Assembly (NCBI RefSeq): GCF_010730355.1
Contig: NZ_AP022576.1
Location: 3,658,001-3,722,000, forward strand
Reading direction: 5' to 3'
From: Mycobacterium florentinum
GTDB lineage: Bacteria > Actinomycetota > Actinomycetes > Mycobacteriales > Mycobacteriaceae
Length of the DNA: 64,000 nt
Numbering within the stretch: position 1 is the stretch's first letter; every line of letters begins with the position of its first letter. Below, piece by piece: positions 33,748 through 44,541 of the stretch. The notes below the pieces were generated by a model that had not been told where the DNA came from, did no database searches, and saw nothing but the letters and a program-made list of their open reading frames with translations. Position numbers and translations under genes: made by a program.

Positions 33748-33891
33748 GTGGCCAAGGGCAAGCGGACCTTCCAGCCGAACAACCGACGCCGGGCGCGGGT
33801 GCATGGCTTTCGGCTGCGCATGCGTACCCGTGCCGGGCGCGCCATCGTGTCTGGGCGGCGCCGCAAGGGCCGCCGCGCGCTATCTGCCTGA
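33748..33891 (+). CDS. rpmH: Ribosomal protein L34
   Basis: 47 residues from a GTG start preceded by GAGGAG (33735-33741). The sequence is the fully typical basic L34: [20 protein letters not shown] continuing to a C-terminal [11 protein letters not shown]. It belongs to the large ribosomal subunit. The gene is divergent from dnaA and begins the rpmH-rnpA-yidD-yidC series, as in nearly all bacteria. Confidence 0.97.
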   Translation: MAKGKRTFQPNNRRRARVHGFRLRMRTRAGRAIVSGRRRKGRRALSA

Positions 33892-33906
33892 TCTGATCCG
33901 ACAGGC

Positions 33907-34272
33907 GTGTTGGCGGTGCTTCCCGCGCGCAACCGCATGAGGCGGTCACGGGAATTCGACGCGACAGTGAAATATGGGGTGCGCACCGCGCAGCCCGATC
34001 TCGTCGTCCACGTGCGGCGCGGAGATGAAGGCGAACCCGGCCCGCGGGTCGGGCTGATTGTCGCGAAGTCCGTCGGTTCGGCCGTCGATCGTCATCGGGT
34101 CTCGCGCCGGCTGCGGCACGCGGTCGCCGGCATGCTGACCGATCTCGATCACCGCGATCAGGTGGTGATCCGCGCGCTGCCGACCAGCCGCCAGGTGTCG
34201 TCGACGTGGTTGGAGCAAGAGTTGCGCAGAGGCCTGCGCCGCGCCTTCGAACGCGCGGGGACGGACCGTTGA
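33907..34272 (+). CDS. rnpA: RNase P protein component
   Basis: 121 residues. The RNR-type motif is clear in [20 protein letters not shown], preceded by [15 protein letters not shown]. The protein assists the RNase P RNA in tRNA 5' processing. GTG at 33907 is used here; a GTG three codons later (33916) is an equally reasonable start near the M. tuberculosis N-terminus. It ends within the likely start of yidD (TTGA overlap). Confidence 0.93.
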   Translation: MLAVLPARNRMRRSREFDATVKYGVRTAQPDLVVHVRRGDEGEPGPRVGLIVAKSVGSAVDRHRVSRRLRHAVAGMLTDLDHRDQVVIRALPTSRQVSSTWLEQELRRGLRRAFERAGTDR

Positions 34273-34631
34273 CCGTGACGGCGCCGGCGCGCGCGGGAGT
34301 GGGTGTTGCAAGCAGGACCGTGGTGCGCGGGGTGGTCTTCCTGATCCAGCTGTACCGGCACATGGTGTCACCCCTTCGCCCGGCGACGTGTCGCTTCATG
34401 CCGACCTGCAGTCAGTACGCCGTCGAGGCCCTCACCGAATACGGGTTGATTCGGGGGAGCTGGCTCGCGGCGGCCCGGCTCGCCAAATGCGGACCATGGC
34501 ATCGGGGAGGATGGGACCCGATACCGGAACGTGCCTCAGAACACCGGGATAGCCGGGTGGACGTTGCAGACACCAGCGCCGTCGGGGATGACCCGGCGCC
34601 GCGAGGGGAGAGTGAACCTTTTGTCGTTTGA
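34269..34631 (+). CDS. yidD: YidD, membrane protein insertion efficiency factor
   Basis: 120 residues from a TTG overlapping the rnpA stop, the same length as Rv3922c; GTG at 34275 is an alternative. The UPF0161/YidD core is present: [36 protein letters not shown] and [16 protein letters not shown]. It is a small amphipathic inner-membrane-associated protein that helps YidC-dependent insertion. Its last 20 bp overlap the yidC start. Confidence 0.93.
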   Translation: MTVTAPARAGVGVASRTVVRGVVFLIQLYRHMVSPLRPATCRFMPTCSQYAVEALTEYGLIRGSWLAAARLAKCGPWHRGGWDPIPERASEHRDSRVDVADTSAVGDDPAPRGESEPFVV

Positions 34632-35727
34632 TCTGTTTAGCCTCGACTTCGTCTACTACCCGGTGTCGTGGATCATGTGGGTTTGGTACAAGCTGTTCGG
34701 CGCCCTGTTGGGACCCTCGAACTTCTTCGCGTGGGCGCTGTCGGTGATGTTCCTCGTCTTCACCTTGCGCGCGCTGCTCTACAAGCCGTTCGTGCGGCAG
34801 ATCCGCACCACCCGGCAGATGCAGGAGCTGCAGCCACAGATCAAGGCGCTGCAGAAGAAGTACGGCAAGGATCGTCAGCGCATGGCGCTCGAGATGCAGA
34901 AGCTGCAACGCGAGCACGGGTTCAACCCGATCCTGGGCTGCCTGCCGATGCTCGCCCAGATCCCGGTGTTCTTGGGGCTCTATCACGTGCTGCGCTCGTT
35001 CAACCGGACGACGGGCGGCTTCGGACAGCCGCAGATGTCAGTCGCCCAAAACCGGTTGACGGGTAACTACATGTTCAGCCCGACCGACGTCGGGCACTTC
35101 CTGGACGCGAATCTGTTCGGCGCTCCGATCGGTGCGTCCATGACGCAGCGCACCGGGTTGGATGCCTTCATCGATTTCAGCCGGCCCTCAGTCATCTTGG
35201 TGGGCGCCCCGGTGATGATCTTGGCGGGCATTGCCACCTACTTCAACAGCCGGGCATCGGTGGCGCGGCAAAGTCCCGAGGCCGCCGCCAATCCGCAGAC
35301 CGCCATGATGAACAAAATGGCGCTGTACGTGTTCCCACTCGGCGTCGTCGTCGGCGGTCCGTTCCTGCCGTTGGCCATCATCCTGTACTGGTTCGCCAAC
35401 AACATCTGGACCTTCGGCCAGCAGCACTACGTCTTCAACATGATTGAGAAAGAGGACGAAGCCAAAAAGCAAGAGGTGCTGCAACGCCGGGCGGCCAACG
35501 CACCGGCGCCGGGAGCCAAGCCCAAGCGCAAGGCAGCGCCGGCCGGTGGCAACGGTGCTCCGCCGGCGGACGACGACAGCGCATCGACGACGGATGCCGG
35601 GGGCGGCGGGACCGAAGGAAAGACAACGGACGCGACACCCGACAAACCGGATACGGCCGGAGGCGCCGATGGCCCGGCCAACCGCGCGCCCCGACCCGGG
35701 GCTCGACCAAAGCGACGGAAGCGCTGA
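34612..35727 (+). CDS. yidC: YidC membrane protein insertase
   Basis: 371 residues (366 in M. tuberculosis) from GTG 34612, preceded by GAGGGGAG; an open frame further upstream is inside yidD. The Oxa1-type core has [18 protein letters not shown], the conserved coiled region [20 protein letters not shown], the [21 protein letters not shown] helix and a C-terminal pair of helices around [21 protein letters not shown]. The tail is long, charged and ends in RPKRRKR. It inserts membrane proteins alone or with SecYEG. Confidence 0.96.
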   Translation: MNLLSFDLFSLDFVYYPVSWIMWVWYKLFGALLGPSNFFAWALSVMFLVFTLRALLYKPFVRQIRTTRQMQELQPQIKALQKKYGKDRQRMALEMQKLQREHGFNPILGCLPMLAQIPVFLGLYHVLRSFNRTTGGFGQPQMSVAQNRLTGNYMFSPTDVGHFLDANLFGAPIGASMTQRTGLDAFIDFSRPSVILVGAPVMILAGIATYFNSRASVARQSPEAAANPQTAMMNKMALYVFPLGVVVGGPFLPLAIILYWFANNIWTFGQQHYVFNMIEKEDEAKKQEVLQRRAANAPAPGAKPKRKAAPAGGNGAPPADDDSASTTDAGGGGTEGKTTDATPDKPDTAGGADGPANRAPRPGARPKRRKR

Positions 35728-35811
35728 CGAACAGTGCCACAGCTTTACCGGGCCGTCTCCGGAGAGTGACCCGAATGAGACAGGGACGGACCCATGGATG
35801 AGGGAGAGAAA

Positions 35812-38215
<2,404 letters not shown>

Positions 38216-38238
38216 TCACCATCCGTGAAGGGACGACA

Positions 38239-39222
38239 ATGACGCAGCCGTCACGCAGGAAGGGCGGCCTCGGCCGAGGCCTGGCTTCCCTGATTCCGAC
38301 CGGCCCCGCCGAGGGCGACACGGGACCCGCGACCCTTGGTCCCCGCATGGGCGACGCGGCCGCCGATGTGCTGATCGGCGGGCCTGCGCAGGCCACCAAC
38401 GAAATGGGTGCGGTGTACCGCGAGATCTCGCCGTCCGACATCGAGCCTAACCCGCGTCAGCCGCGCCAGGTGTTCGACGACGAGGCGCTGGCCGAGCTGG
38501 TGCACTCGATCCGCGAGTTCGGTCTGTTGCAGCCCATCGTGGTGCGCGCGGTCACCCCGTCACCGGGCGGCGCGCGCTACCAGATCGTGATGGGGGAGCG
38601 GCGCTGGCGGGCCGCCCAGGAGGCGCAGCTGGCCACCCTCCCGGCCATCGTGCGGGAGACGACCGACGACAACCTATTACGAGACGCCCTCCTGGAGAAC
38701 ATCCACCGGGCACAGCTGAACCCGTTGGAAGAAGCGGCGGCATACCAGCAGTTGCTCGATGAGTTCGGCGTCACCCACGACGAACTGGCCTCGCGGATCG
38801 GCCGGTCGCGGCCACTGATCTCCAACATGATCCGGTTGCTCAAACTGCCGATCGCCGTGCAGCGCAGAGTGGCGGCCGGCGTGCTGTCCGCCGGCCACGC
38901 CCGGGCGCTGCTGTCGCTGGAGTCGGGCCCGGAGGCGCAGGAAGAGTTGGCGAGCCGGATCGTCGCGGAGGGTCTGTCGGTGCGCGCCACCGAGGAGGCC
39001 GTGACACTGGCCAACCGTGGCGACGCGGCGGCCCCGACACCACAGCGCCGCAAGCCGATCCAGATGCCCGGTCTGCAAGACGTCGCCGATCGGCTGTCGA
39101 ATGCGTTCGATACCCGGGTGACGGTCAGTCTGGGCAAGCGCAAAGGGAGGATCGTCGTCGAGTTCGCCTCGGTCGAGGATCTACAGCGAATTATCGACAC
39201 CATGACCCCGCCCAAGGCATGA
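38239..39222 (+). CDS. parB: ParB centromere-binding CTPase
   Basis: 327 residues (344 in M. tuberculosis). The N-terminal CTP-binding domain has [19 protein letters not shown], the [11 protein letters not shown] motif and [19 protein letters not shown]; the HTH follows with [20 protein letters not shown]; a C-terminal dimerisation domain ends the protein. It binds parS, slides as a clamp and recruits SMC. It begins 23 bp after parA with AAGGGAC as the ribosome site. Confidence 0.97.
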   Translation: MTQPSRRKGGLGRGLASLIPTGPAEGDTGPATLGPRMGDAAADVLIGGPAQATNEMGAVYREISPSDIEPNPRQPRQVFDDEALAELVHSIREFGLLQPIVVRAVTPSPGGARYQIVMGERRWRAAQEAQLATLPAIVRETTDDNLLRDALLENIHRAQLNPLEEAAAYQQLLDEFGVTHDELASRIGRSRPLISNMIRLLKLPIAVQRRVAAGVLSAGHARALLSLESGPEAQEELASRIVAEGLSVRATEEAVTLANRGDAAAPTPQRRKPIQMPGLQDVADRLSNAFDTRVTVSLGKRKGRIVVEFASVEDLQRIIDTMTPPKA

Positions 39223-39506
39223 CCCGTTACCCGGTGTAATTACGTCACTGTGACACCGCACGGGTTCTGGACGTGTGCCTGGCTCCCTCAAACACGGAGA
39301 TCCGGTGTGTATCAAGCCTTTTCGGCATTCGCCCTGCGGCGGCATCGCACCGCGGAGCGTTTCGGCGGCCGCGTCGGCGTGGCAGTGCCAACACTGGCCC
39401 GAGAGCGACAAACTCTCCTATCCTGGAGGGGTTGGTGGTGCACCTCAGCCCGGGACACCCGGGCCTGCGGCAGTGGGCCGCGATACGCACGGAAGCCGGG
39501 AGGCAA

Positions 39507-40259
39507 GTGTCTGCTCGAATCACGCCCCTGCGGCTCGAAGGCTTCGAGCAGCTTCCCAAGCACGCGCGCCGCTGCGTCTTCTGGGAAGTCGATCCCGCGA
39601 CCCTCGGTGATCAGGACCACCTCGCCGACCCCGAATTTGAAAAAGAGGCGTGGCTGTCGATGGTGATGCTGGAGTGGGGATCGTGCGGTCAGGTCGCGAC
39701 CGCGATTCCCGACGAGCAAAGCCCGACCGACCCGCCCTGTCTGGGCTACGCGCTGTACGCCCCGCCCGGCGCGGTACCGCGGGCACATCGGTTTCCGACG
39801 GCGCCGGTGTCTGCAGACGCGGTGCTGCTGACGTCGATGGGTATCGAACCCGGGCATGCCGCCGACGACTTGCCACACGATCTGCTGGCTCGGGTCATCG
39901 ACGAATTGATGCGCCGCGGGGTCCGGGCGCTGGAGGCCTTCGGTCGCACCCCCGCGGCGTCGGAGTTGTTGGATCCCGGCCTCGCCGATCGCGACGTCCA
40001 GCCGGTGCTGGAATCCCTCGGTGACTGCTCGGTCGACCGCTGCATCATCGATGCGGAGTTCTTGAAAGACGTGGGTTTCGTTGTGGTGGCACCACATTCG
40101 TACTTCCCGCGGCTGCGCCTCGAGCTGGACAAGGGCCTCGGGTGGAAGGCCGAGGTCGAGGAGGCGCTGGAGCGGCTACTGGCGAATGCTCAGCTGCAGC
40201 AGCCGGTGGGCGCCGGGTCTGCGGCGGGAAATACGTTGCAGAACAAGCAGAACGGTTAA
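39507..40259 (+). CDS. Acetyltransferase-like conserved protein (Rv3916c-like)
   Basis: 250 residues (244 in Rv3916c) from GTG 39507 with GGGAGG just upstream; the open frame continues 78 codons further upstream but the start motif VSARITPLRLEGFEQLPKH matches the family. The N-terminal half looks like a GNAT-type fold (CVFWEVDP, WLSMVMLEWGSCGQVATAIP, VLLTSMGIEPGHAADDLPHD), the latter resembling an acetyl-CoA pocket without a full motif A. Function not established. The TATCCT at about 39420 may be its -10. It converges with cwlM with a 4-bp overlap. Confidence 0.88.
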   Translation: MSARITPLRLEGFEQLPKHARRCVFWEVDPATLGDQDHLADPEFEKEAWLSMVMLEWGSCGQVATAIPDEQSPTDPPCLGYALYAPPGAVPRAHRFPTAPVSADAVLLTSMGIEPGHAADDLPHDLLARVIDELMRRGVRALEAFGRTPAASELLDPGLADRDVQPVLESLGDCSVDRCIIDAEFLKDVGFVVVAPHSYFPRLRLELDKGLGWKAEVEEALERLLANAQLQQPVGAGSAAGNTLQNKQNG

Positions 40260-41497
40260 GTACCGCCGAGGCGGGTCGTCCGTTCCACCGACAATTCGTG
40301 AGCCAGCAGCTCGGCGAAGGTGAACGTGCCCGTCGGCCGGTCGTTCTTGCCGAGCAGGTAGAGCCGCTTGACCGCAGCGAGGATGCCCTCGGCGATCGCA
40401 TCGCGGGTTTGAGTCGCGAGCAGCCTGTCCCGATCGCCCGGGTTGGTGATGTAGCCGACGTCGACCTGCACGGTGGGCATCCGGGTCAGCCGCAGCAGGT
40501 CCCAGGTGCGGCCGTGCGTCCGGCAATCCCGTAACCCGGTGCGGGCCACCACTTCTCGCTGAATGAAGTCGGCGAGATTACGGCCGATCGTCGACACCGA
40601 GCCGTGCGAGTTGCCGAAGTGGAACGAGGCCACCCCGTTGGCCGAAGGGCTGACCTGAGCTTCGCAGCGCAAGCTGATCATCAGGTCGGCGCCGACGTTG
40701 TTGGCGGTGGCGGCACGTTCGGCGTCGGAGGGGCTGCGGTTGGTCGGCCGGGACAGGAAGGTCTCCATGCCGATGGCGGTCATCCGGCCCTCCAGCCGAC
40801 TGGCCAAGTCCCACAAGATATCTGCTTCGCTGACCGGGCCGGCCGGCCCGTGTGCGATCAGACCGTGGTCGTCGCCGCCGCGGCCAGGATCGATGATGAT
40901 CCGCTTGCCCGAAAGTCGAGGACCTGAGCGGCGGACCAGCTCTTCCTCCCGAATGGCGTGGGGCGAACCGCCGCTGACCCGTGAACTCAGAAAGTACAAG
41001 GAGCGCAAGGTTTCCGGGCCGCAGATGCCGTCGGCGGCCATCCCGTACTCGCGTTGATAGGACATCAAGGCGTTGTGCGTCTGCAGGCCGAAATGTCCGT
41101 CGACCAGACCCGTGTAGAAACCGAGGTCCTGCAGCCGAGCCTGCAACGTCGCGACGTCGTCCCCATAAAGGGGAGCACCGAATTGGTGGTACAGCGTGCG
41201 CGCACCGAGCCGGTAGGAAGCCTCTTTCAAGGCCCGGTAGGTCGCCTCGCCGACGATACCGTCGACGAGCAGGCCGCGATGCTGCTGGAACGCGCGGACA
41301 GCCTGATCAAGCTGGGCGTCGAAGACGTCGACGGCGACGTGGCGGCCCGTGGTGAGATCGTCTTCGGCGTTGTCCAATAGCCCTAGTGCAGCAAGCGAGG
41401 CCCGGATTTCGGTCACAGCTGCGCTGCGGTCACCACAGCGCAGAGCGTCGCCGTTTTCGCGGCGCGGACTCGACATACCAAGGGCCCTCCGGGACAA
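40256..41497 (-). CDS. cwlM: CwlM, amidase-like regulator of peptidoglycan synthesis
   Basis: 413 residues (406 in M. tuberculosis). Two N-terminal peptidoglycan-binding domains (about 25-90 and 105-175, e.g. AFQQHRGLLVDGIVGEATYR and YGMAADGICGPETLRSL) precede an Amidase_3 fold. The usual zinc motif DPGHGG reads DPGRGG here, so one metal-binding His is lost. In mycobacteria CwlM is cytoplasmic, phosphorylated by PknB, and activates MurA; the non-phosphorylated form interacts with MurJ, and both pknB and murJ are in this window. The lost ligand agrees with a regulatory rather than hydrolytic role. Confidence 0.95.
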   Translation of the reverse strand: MSRRALGMSSPRRENGDALRCGDRSAAVTEIRASLAALGLLDNAEDDLTTGRHVAVDVFDAQLDQAVRAFQQHRGLLVDGIVGEATYRALKEASYRLGARTLYHQFGAPLYGDDVATLQARLQDLGFYTGLVDGHFGLQTHNALMSYQREYGMAADGICGPETLRSLYFLSSRVSGGSPHAIREEELVRRSGPRLSGKRIIIDPGRGGDDHGLIAHGPAGPVSEADILWDLASRLEGRMTAIGMETFLSRPTNRSPSDAERAATANNVGADLMISLRCEAQVSPSANGVASFHFGNSHGSVSTIGRNLADFIQREVVARTGLRDCRTHGRTWDLLRLTRMPTVQVDVGYITNPGDRDRLLATQTRDAIAEGILAAVKRLYLLGKNDRPTGTFTFAELLAHELSVERTTRLGGT

Positions 41498-41609
41498 ACT
41501 GACAGGCTTACAAACCCACTACAGCTAATCGGTATTGTCGCAGATCCTTCTCGATTTCGGGAAAACCCCAGGCCAACCGGCGGGGCATCGCCGTAAAGCG
41601 CCGATGCGC

Positions 41610-41963
41610 TCAGGTGAGGTCGGGGACCGCGTCGGAAAGCTCGCGCAGCAGCGCCGCCTTGCCCTTTGCGCCGACGATTCGCTTCACCGGCTGGCCGTCC
41701 TTGAACAGGATCATCGTCGGGATCGACACCACCTGGAAGTCACGCGCCGTCTCGGGATTCGCGTCGACGTCGAGCTTGGCGACGGTCAACTGATCGGACC
41801 GCTCAGCCGCGATCTCCTCGAGAACGGGCGCGACCATCTTGCATGGTCCGCACCACGTCGCCCAAAAGTCAACCAGCACAGGCTTATTGCTGGACAACAC
41901 ATCCGCGGAGAAGGAGGCGTCAGATACTTCCTTTGTGGCCCCGGCTTTTTCGGCGTCGCTCAT
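41610..41963 (-). CDS. trxC: Thioredoxin
   Basis: 117 residues (116 for M. tuberculosis TrxC, Rv3914). The redox site WCGPCKM is at about residues 36-42 in [18 protein letters not shown], with the cis-proline in [10 protein letters not shown]. It reduces disulfides with electrons from the reductase encoded just upstream, overlapping by 4 bp. The two-gene operon probably responds to disulfide stress through the SigH-type promoter before trxB. Confidence 0.97.
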   Translation of the reverse strand: MSDAEKAGATKEVSDASFSADVLSSNKPVLVDFWATWCGPCKMVAPVLEEIAAERSDQLTVAKLDVDANPETARDFQVVSIPTMILFKDGQPVKRIVGAKGKAALLRELSDAVPDLT

Positions 41964-42976
41964 CGTGGTGCTCCAATCAAATCAGTATTATCCGCACTTC
42001 CGGCCGCCGACCTCTTGCCGGCGACTTCCGACTCTTCGTGGTCGGCCAGCCAGCGCTCGGCGTCGATGGCCGCCGCACAGCCACTGCCCGCAGCGGTGAC
42101 GGCCTGGCGGTAGGTGCGGTCCACCAGATCGCCGGCCGCGAAGACACCGTCCAACGTCGTATATGTGGTGTGCCCCTTGACAAGTACGTAGCCCTCGGCG
42201 TCGACGTCAATCGCGTCGCGCACCAGGGCCGAGCGCGGATCGTGGCCGATCGCGACGAACACGCCCGTCACCGGGAGCGTGGATTCCTCGCCAGTTACGT
42301 TGTCGCGCAACCGCAAACCGGTGACCGTCGTCTCGCCCTCGACCGAGAGCACGGTCTGGTTGGTCAGGAATCGGATCTTGTCGTTGCTGCGCGCCCGCTC
42401 GAGCATGATCTTCGACGCCCGGAATTCGTCGCGCCGGTGCACCAGCGTCACGCTGCGCGCGAATCGGGTCAAGAACGTCGCCTCTTCCATCGCCGAGTCG
42501 CCGCCGCCGATGACGGCGATGTCCTGGTCGCGGAAGAAGAACCCGTCGCAGGTGGCGCACGCGCTCACCCCGCGGCCCAGCAACTCCTGCTCGCCGGGCA
42601 CCTGCAGGTAGCGCGCCGCGGCGCCCATGGCCAAGATGACGGCCCGGGCCTTGTAGGTCTCACCTTCGGCGGTGACCACCGACTTGACCGGTCCGTCCAG
42701 CGAAACGGATTCGACGTCTTCCATCCGCAGGTCCGCCCCGAAGCGCAGCGCCTGCTCGCGCATCTGGTCCATCAGCTCCGGGCCCATGATGGCGTCGCGG
42801 AAGCCGGGGTAGTTCTCCACCTCGGTGGTGGTCATCAGCGCACCGCCGAACGATGTCCCCTCGAAGACGAGCGGGGCCAGCTGCGCGCGGGCCGTGTAGA
42901 GGGCTGCGGTGTACCCGGCCGGACCGGAACCGATGATGATGACGTCGTGGACTGTGTCATGAGCGGTGTCGGTCAT
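41960..42976 (-). CDS. trxB: Thioredoxin reductase
   Basis: 338 residues (335 for TrxB2, Rv3913). FAD site [16 protein letters not shown], redox-active [14 protein letters not shown] site [12 protein letters not shown] and the C-terminal FAD motif VFAAGDLVD are all present. It transfers electrons from NADPH to thioredoxin. First gene of the trxB-trxC pair; the M. tuberculosis homologue is essential and belongs to the SigH regulon. Confidence 0.97.
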   Translation of the reverse strand: MTDTAHDTVHDVIIIGSGPAGYTAALYTARAQLAPLVFEGTSFGGALMTTTEVENYPGFRDAIMGPELMDQMREQALRFGADLRMEDVESVSLDGPVKSVVTAEGETYKARAVILAMGAAARYLQVPGEQELLGRGVSACATCDGFFFRDQDIAVIGGGDSAMEEATFLTRFARSVTLVHRRDEFRASKIMLERARSNDKIRFLTNQTVLSVEGETTVTGLRLRDNVTGEESTLPVTGVFVAIGHDPRSALVRDAIDVDAEGYVLVKGHTTYTTLDGVFAAGDLVDRTYRQAVTAAGSGCAAAIDAERWLADHEESEVAGKRSAAGSADNTDLIGAPR

Positions 42977-43013
42977 ACGAGCCTTTCAGCTACAGATTTC
43001 TTCAATCGTGTCG

Positions 43014-43039
43014 AACGCCAGCGTAGGCGTGGGTGTTCC
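43014..43039 (-). promoter_or_regulatory. SigH-type promoter of trxB
   Basis: On the minus strand GGGAAC (complement of 43040-43035) is followed 19 bp after GGAA by GTT (complement of 43016-43014, within CGTTC). This is the GGAA-N18/19-GTT form recognised by SigH. It lies 38 bp upstream of the trxB start. SigH control of trxB2-trxC is established in M. tuberculosis; its operation here is inferred from the conserved elements. Confidence 0.7.
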
Positions 43040-43069
43040 CACTCGTGTCGCGCAACACGTGGCACCACT

Positions 43070-43846
43070 TTAAGGGCGCGGGATCTGGGTGCTGGCTAAT
43101 AGTCCCGTATCGGCGGCGCTGCAGTTCAGCGCCACCGCAAAGACCGCTAGGCCGGCCGGACTATCGGCGGGCAGCACCAGCAGCACGCCGGGGCGGGCAT
43201 TGATCTCGATCGGCCGCGCGCCGAGCACCGGCGTGGACGAGGAATAGCCGAGACCGCCGAGGCAGGAGGCCCGCCGGGCCGGGTCGGCGAGCGGACCGTA
43301 GTCGGGAGTGCGGCCCAGCAGGCCGACGATCTCGGCCGCCGACAGCGGGATCGCCATCGGCGGGGTCGACACCGTGATGTGCATGGCGGTGGTCGGTGTA
43401 CTCGGCGCGGGCTCGGGCTCGTTGAGCAGTGCCGCCGTCCCGAAGCCGATGGCCGCGAGTACCGCGCCGACACCGGCCACCCCGGCCGCAACCCGGGTGG
43501 GGCGGATGCGCGGGCGCGCGGCGTGGGAGGCCACGCCCGAAGCGCCGCCGGGGCCCGCCGACCGCAGCGCCGTGGAGATTCGGTCGGTCACCTCGGCCGG
43601 TGGTTCGGGGGCCGACTCCGGATCCGCGGCGACGGCCGCGACATCGCGCCGCACCTGGTTCAATGCGCGCAGCACCCCCTCGGCATCGGGGTCTTCGCGG
43701 ACTTGCCTGCGCAGCCGGGCGGCGGCTTCGTCGTCCAGCAGACCCGCCTGCAAATCGGCGAGCGACTCGACCGTCGGCGGTGGGTCCGCTCCCGCATTCC
43801 GGGGATCCGGGTCGTGATCCGCCGGTTCGTTCTCCGCTTCGCCCAT
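43070..43846 (-). CDS. rsmA: RsmA, anti-sigma factor for SigM
   Basis: 258 residues (about 254 in Rv3912). The cytoplasmic N-terminus contains the helical anti-sigma segment (ESLADLQAGLLDDEAAARLRR region, residues about 28-60); one membrane helix lies at about 117-140 (RVAAGVAGVGAVLAAIGFG); the extracytoplasmic part has LLGRTPDYGPLADPARRASC and VLLVLPADS. It holds SigM at the membrane until released. It follows sigM after a 47-bp gap, the usual sigma/anti-sigma pairing. Confidence 0.9.
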   Translation of the reverse strand: MGEAENEPADHDPDPRNAGADPPPTVESLADLQAGLLDDEAAARLRRQVREDPDAEGVLRALNQVRRDVAAVAADPESAPEPPAEVTDRISTALRSAGPGGASGVASHAARPRIRPTRVAAGVAGVGAVLAAIGFGTAALLNEPEPAPSTPTTAMHITVSTPPMAIPLSAAEIVGLLGRTPDYGPLADPARRASCLGGLGYSSSTPVLGARPIEINARPGVLLVLPADSPAGLAVFAVALNCSAADTGLLASTQIPRP

Positions 43847-43893
43847 CCGCCCCAGTGTCCGTCATGCCCGGACCGGCGCTCGCGCCCGGCCCG

Positions 43894-44481
43894 TCAGCGC
43901 TGGCCGGCGGGGTGGTCGGGGGTGGTGTGGGCGCCGGCGTCCAGATAGCCGAGCAGGTAGGCAAGCCGCACCCGGGCCCGGGCGCACCGGCTCTTGACCG
44001 TGCCCTCGGCGATGCCGAGCAGCGCGGCGGTGTCGGCGATCGAGTAGCCCTGCATGTCGACCGCCACGATGGTGGCGCGCTGTTCGAGCGGAAGTCGCAT
44101 CAGTGCGCGTTGCACCAGCATGGCCGTCTCGACCTGAGCCGTGCGGTCGGGCACCGGATAGACGTCCTCGAGCGGTGCGGTCCGGTGATATTTGGTGCGC
44201 CGCAACCGATCCAGGCAGGCGTTGACCACGATCCGATGCAGCCAGCTGCCGACCGCGGCGTCATACCGAAACGAGCCGGCACCCCGGTGCGCCGACAGCA
44301 TGGCGTCCTGCAGCGCGTCTTCCGCGTCCTCGGGCGTGCGGGTGGTCAGCCGGGCCAGCCGGTGCAGCTGACGCCGGTGCCGACCGAACAGCTCCCCGAA
44401 GGCGTAGCGGTCGCCGGCGACGTGGGCGGCCAGCAGCTCGGCATCGCTGCGTTCCTGCTGGATGTACCCCCCGAAGCCCAC
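43894..44481 (-). CDS. sigM: SigM, ECF sigma factor
   Basis: 195 residues. Region 2 covers SDAELLAAHVAGDRYAFGEL to GSFRYDAAVGSWLHRIVVNA; region 4 is LPLEQRATIVAVDMQGYSI and the HTH LLGIAEGTVKSRCARAR. In M. tuberculosis SigM raises expression of ESX-related and PPE genes through GGAAC-N16/18-CGTCR promoters, and one such promoter stands before the gene at 53077. The M. tuberculosis protein is annotated with a longer N-terminus; the start at GTG 44481 here gives MGFGGYIQQERSDAELL. Confidence 0.94.
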   Translation of the reverse strand: MGFGGYIQQERSDAELLAAHVAGDRYAFGELFGRHRRQLHRLARLTTRTPEDAEDALQDAMLSAHRGAGSFRYDAAVGSWLHRIVVNACLDRLRRTKYHRTAPLEDVYPVPDRTAQVETAMLVQRALMRLPLEQRATIVAVDMQGYSIADTAALLGIAEGTVKSRCARARVRLAYLLGYLDAGAHTTPDHPAGQR

Positions 44482-44541
44482 GGCCGGACAGTAACCAATC
44501 GGTTGCCGTGCGGCACTTCACTCGAAGGGGCGGTTGTGAGT

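Noticed and set aside
39273..39506. N-terminal extension of the Rv3916c-like gene
   Set aside because: The 78 extra residues have no family match, and the GTG at 39507 has a GGGAGG site and the family N-terminus.
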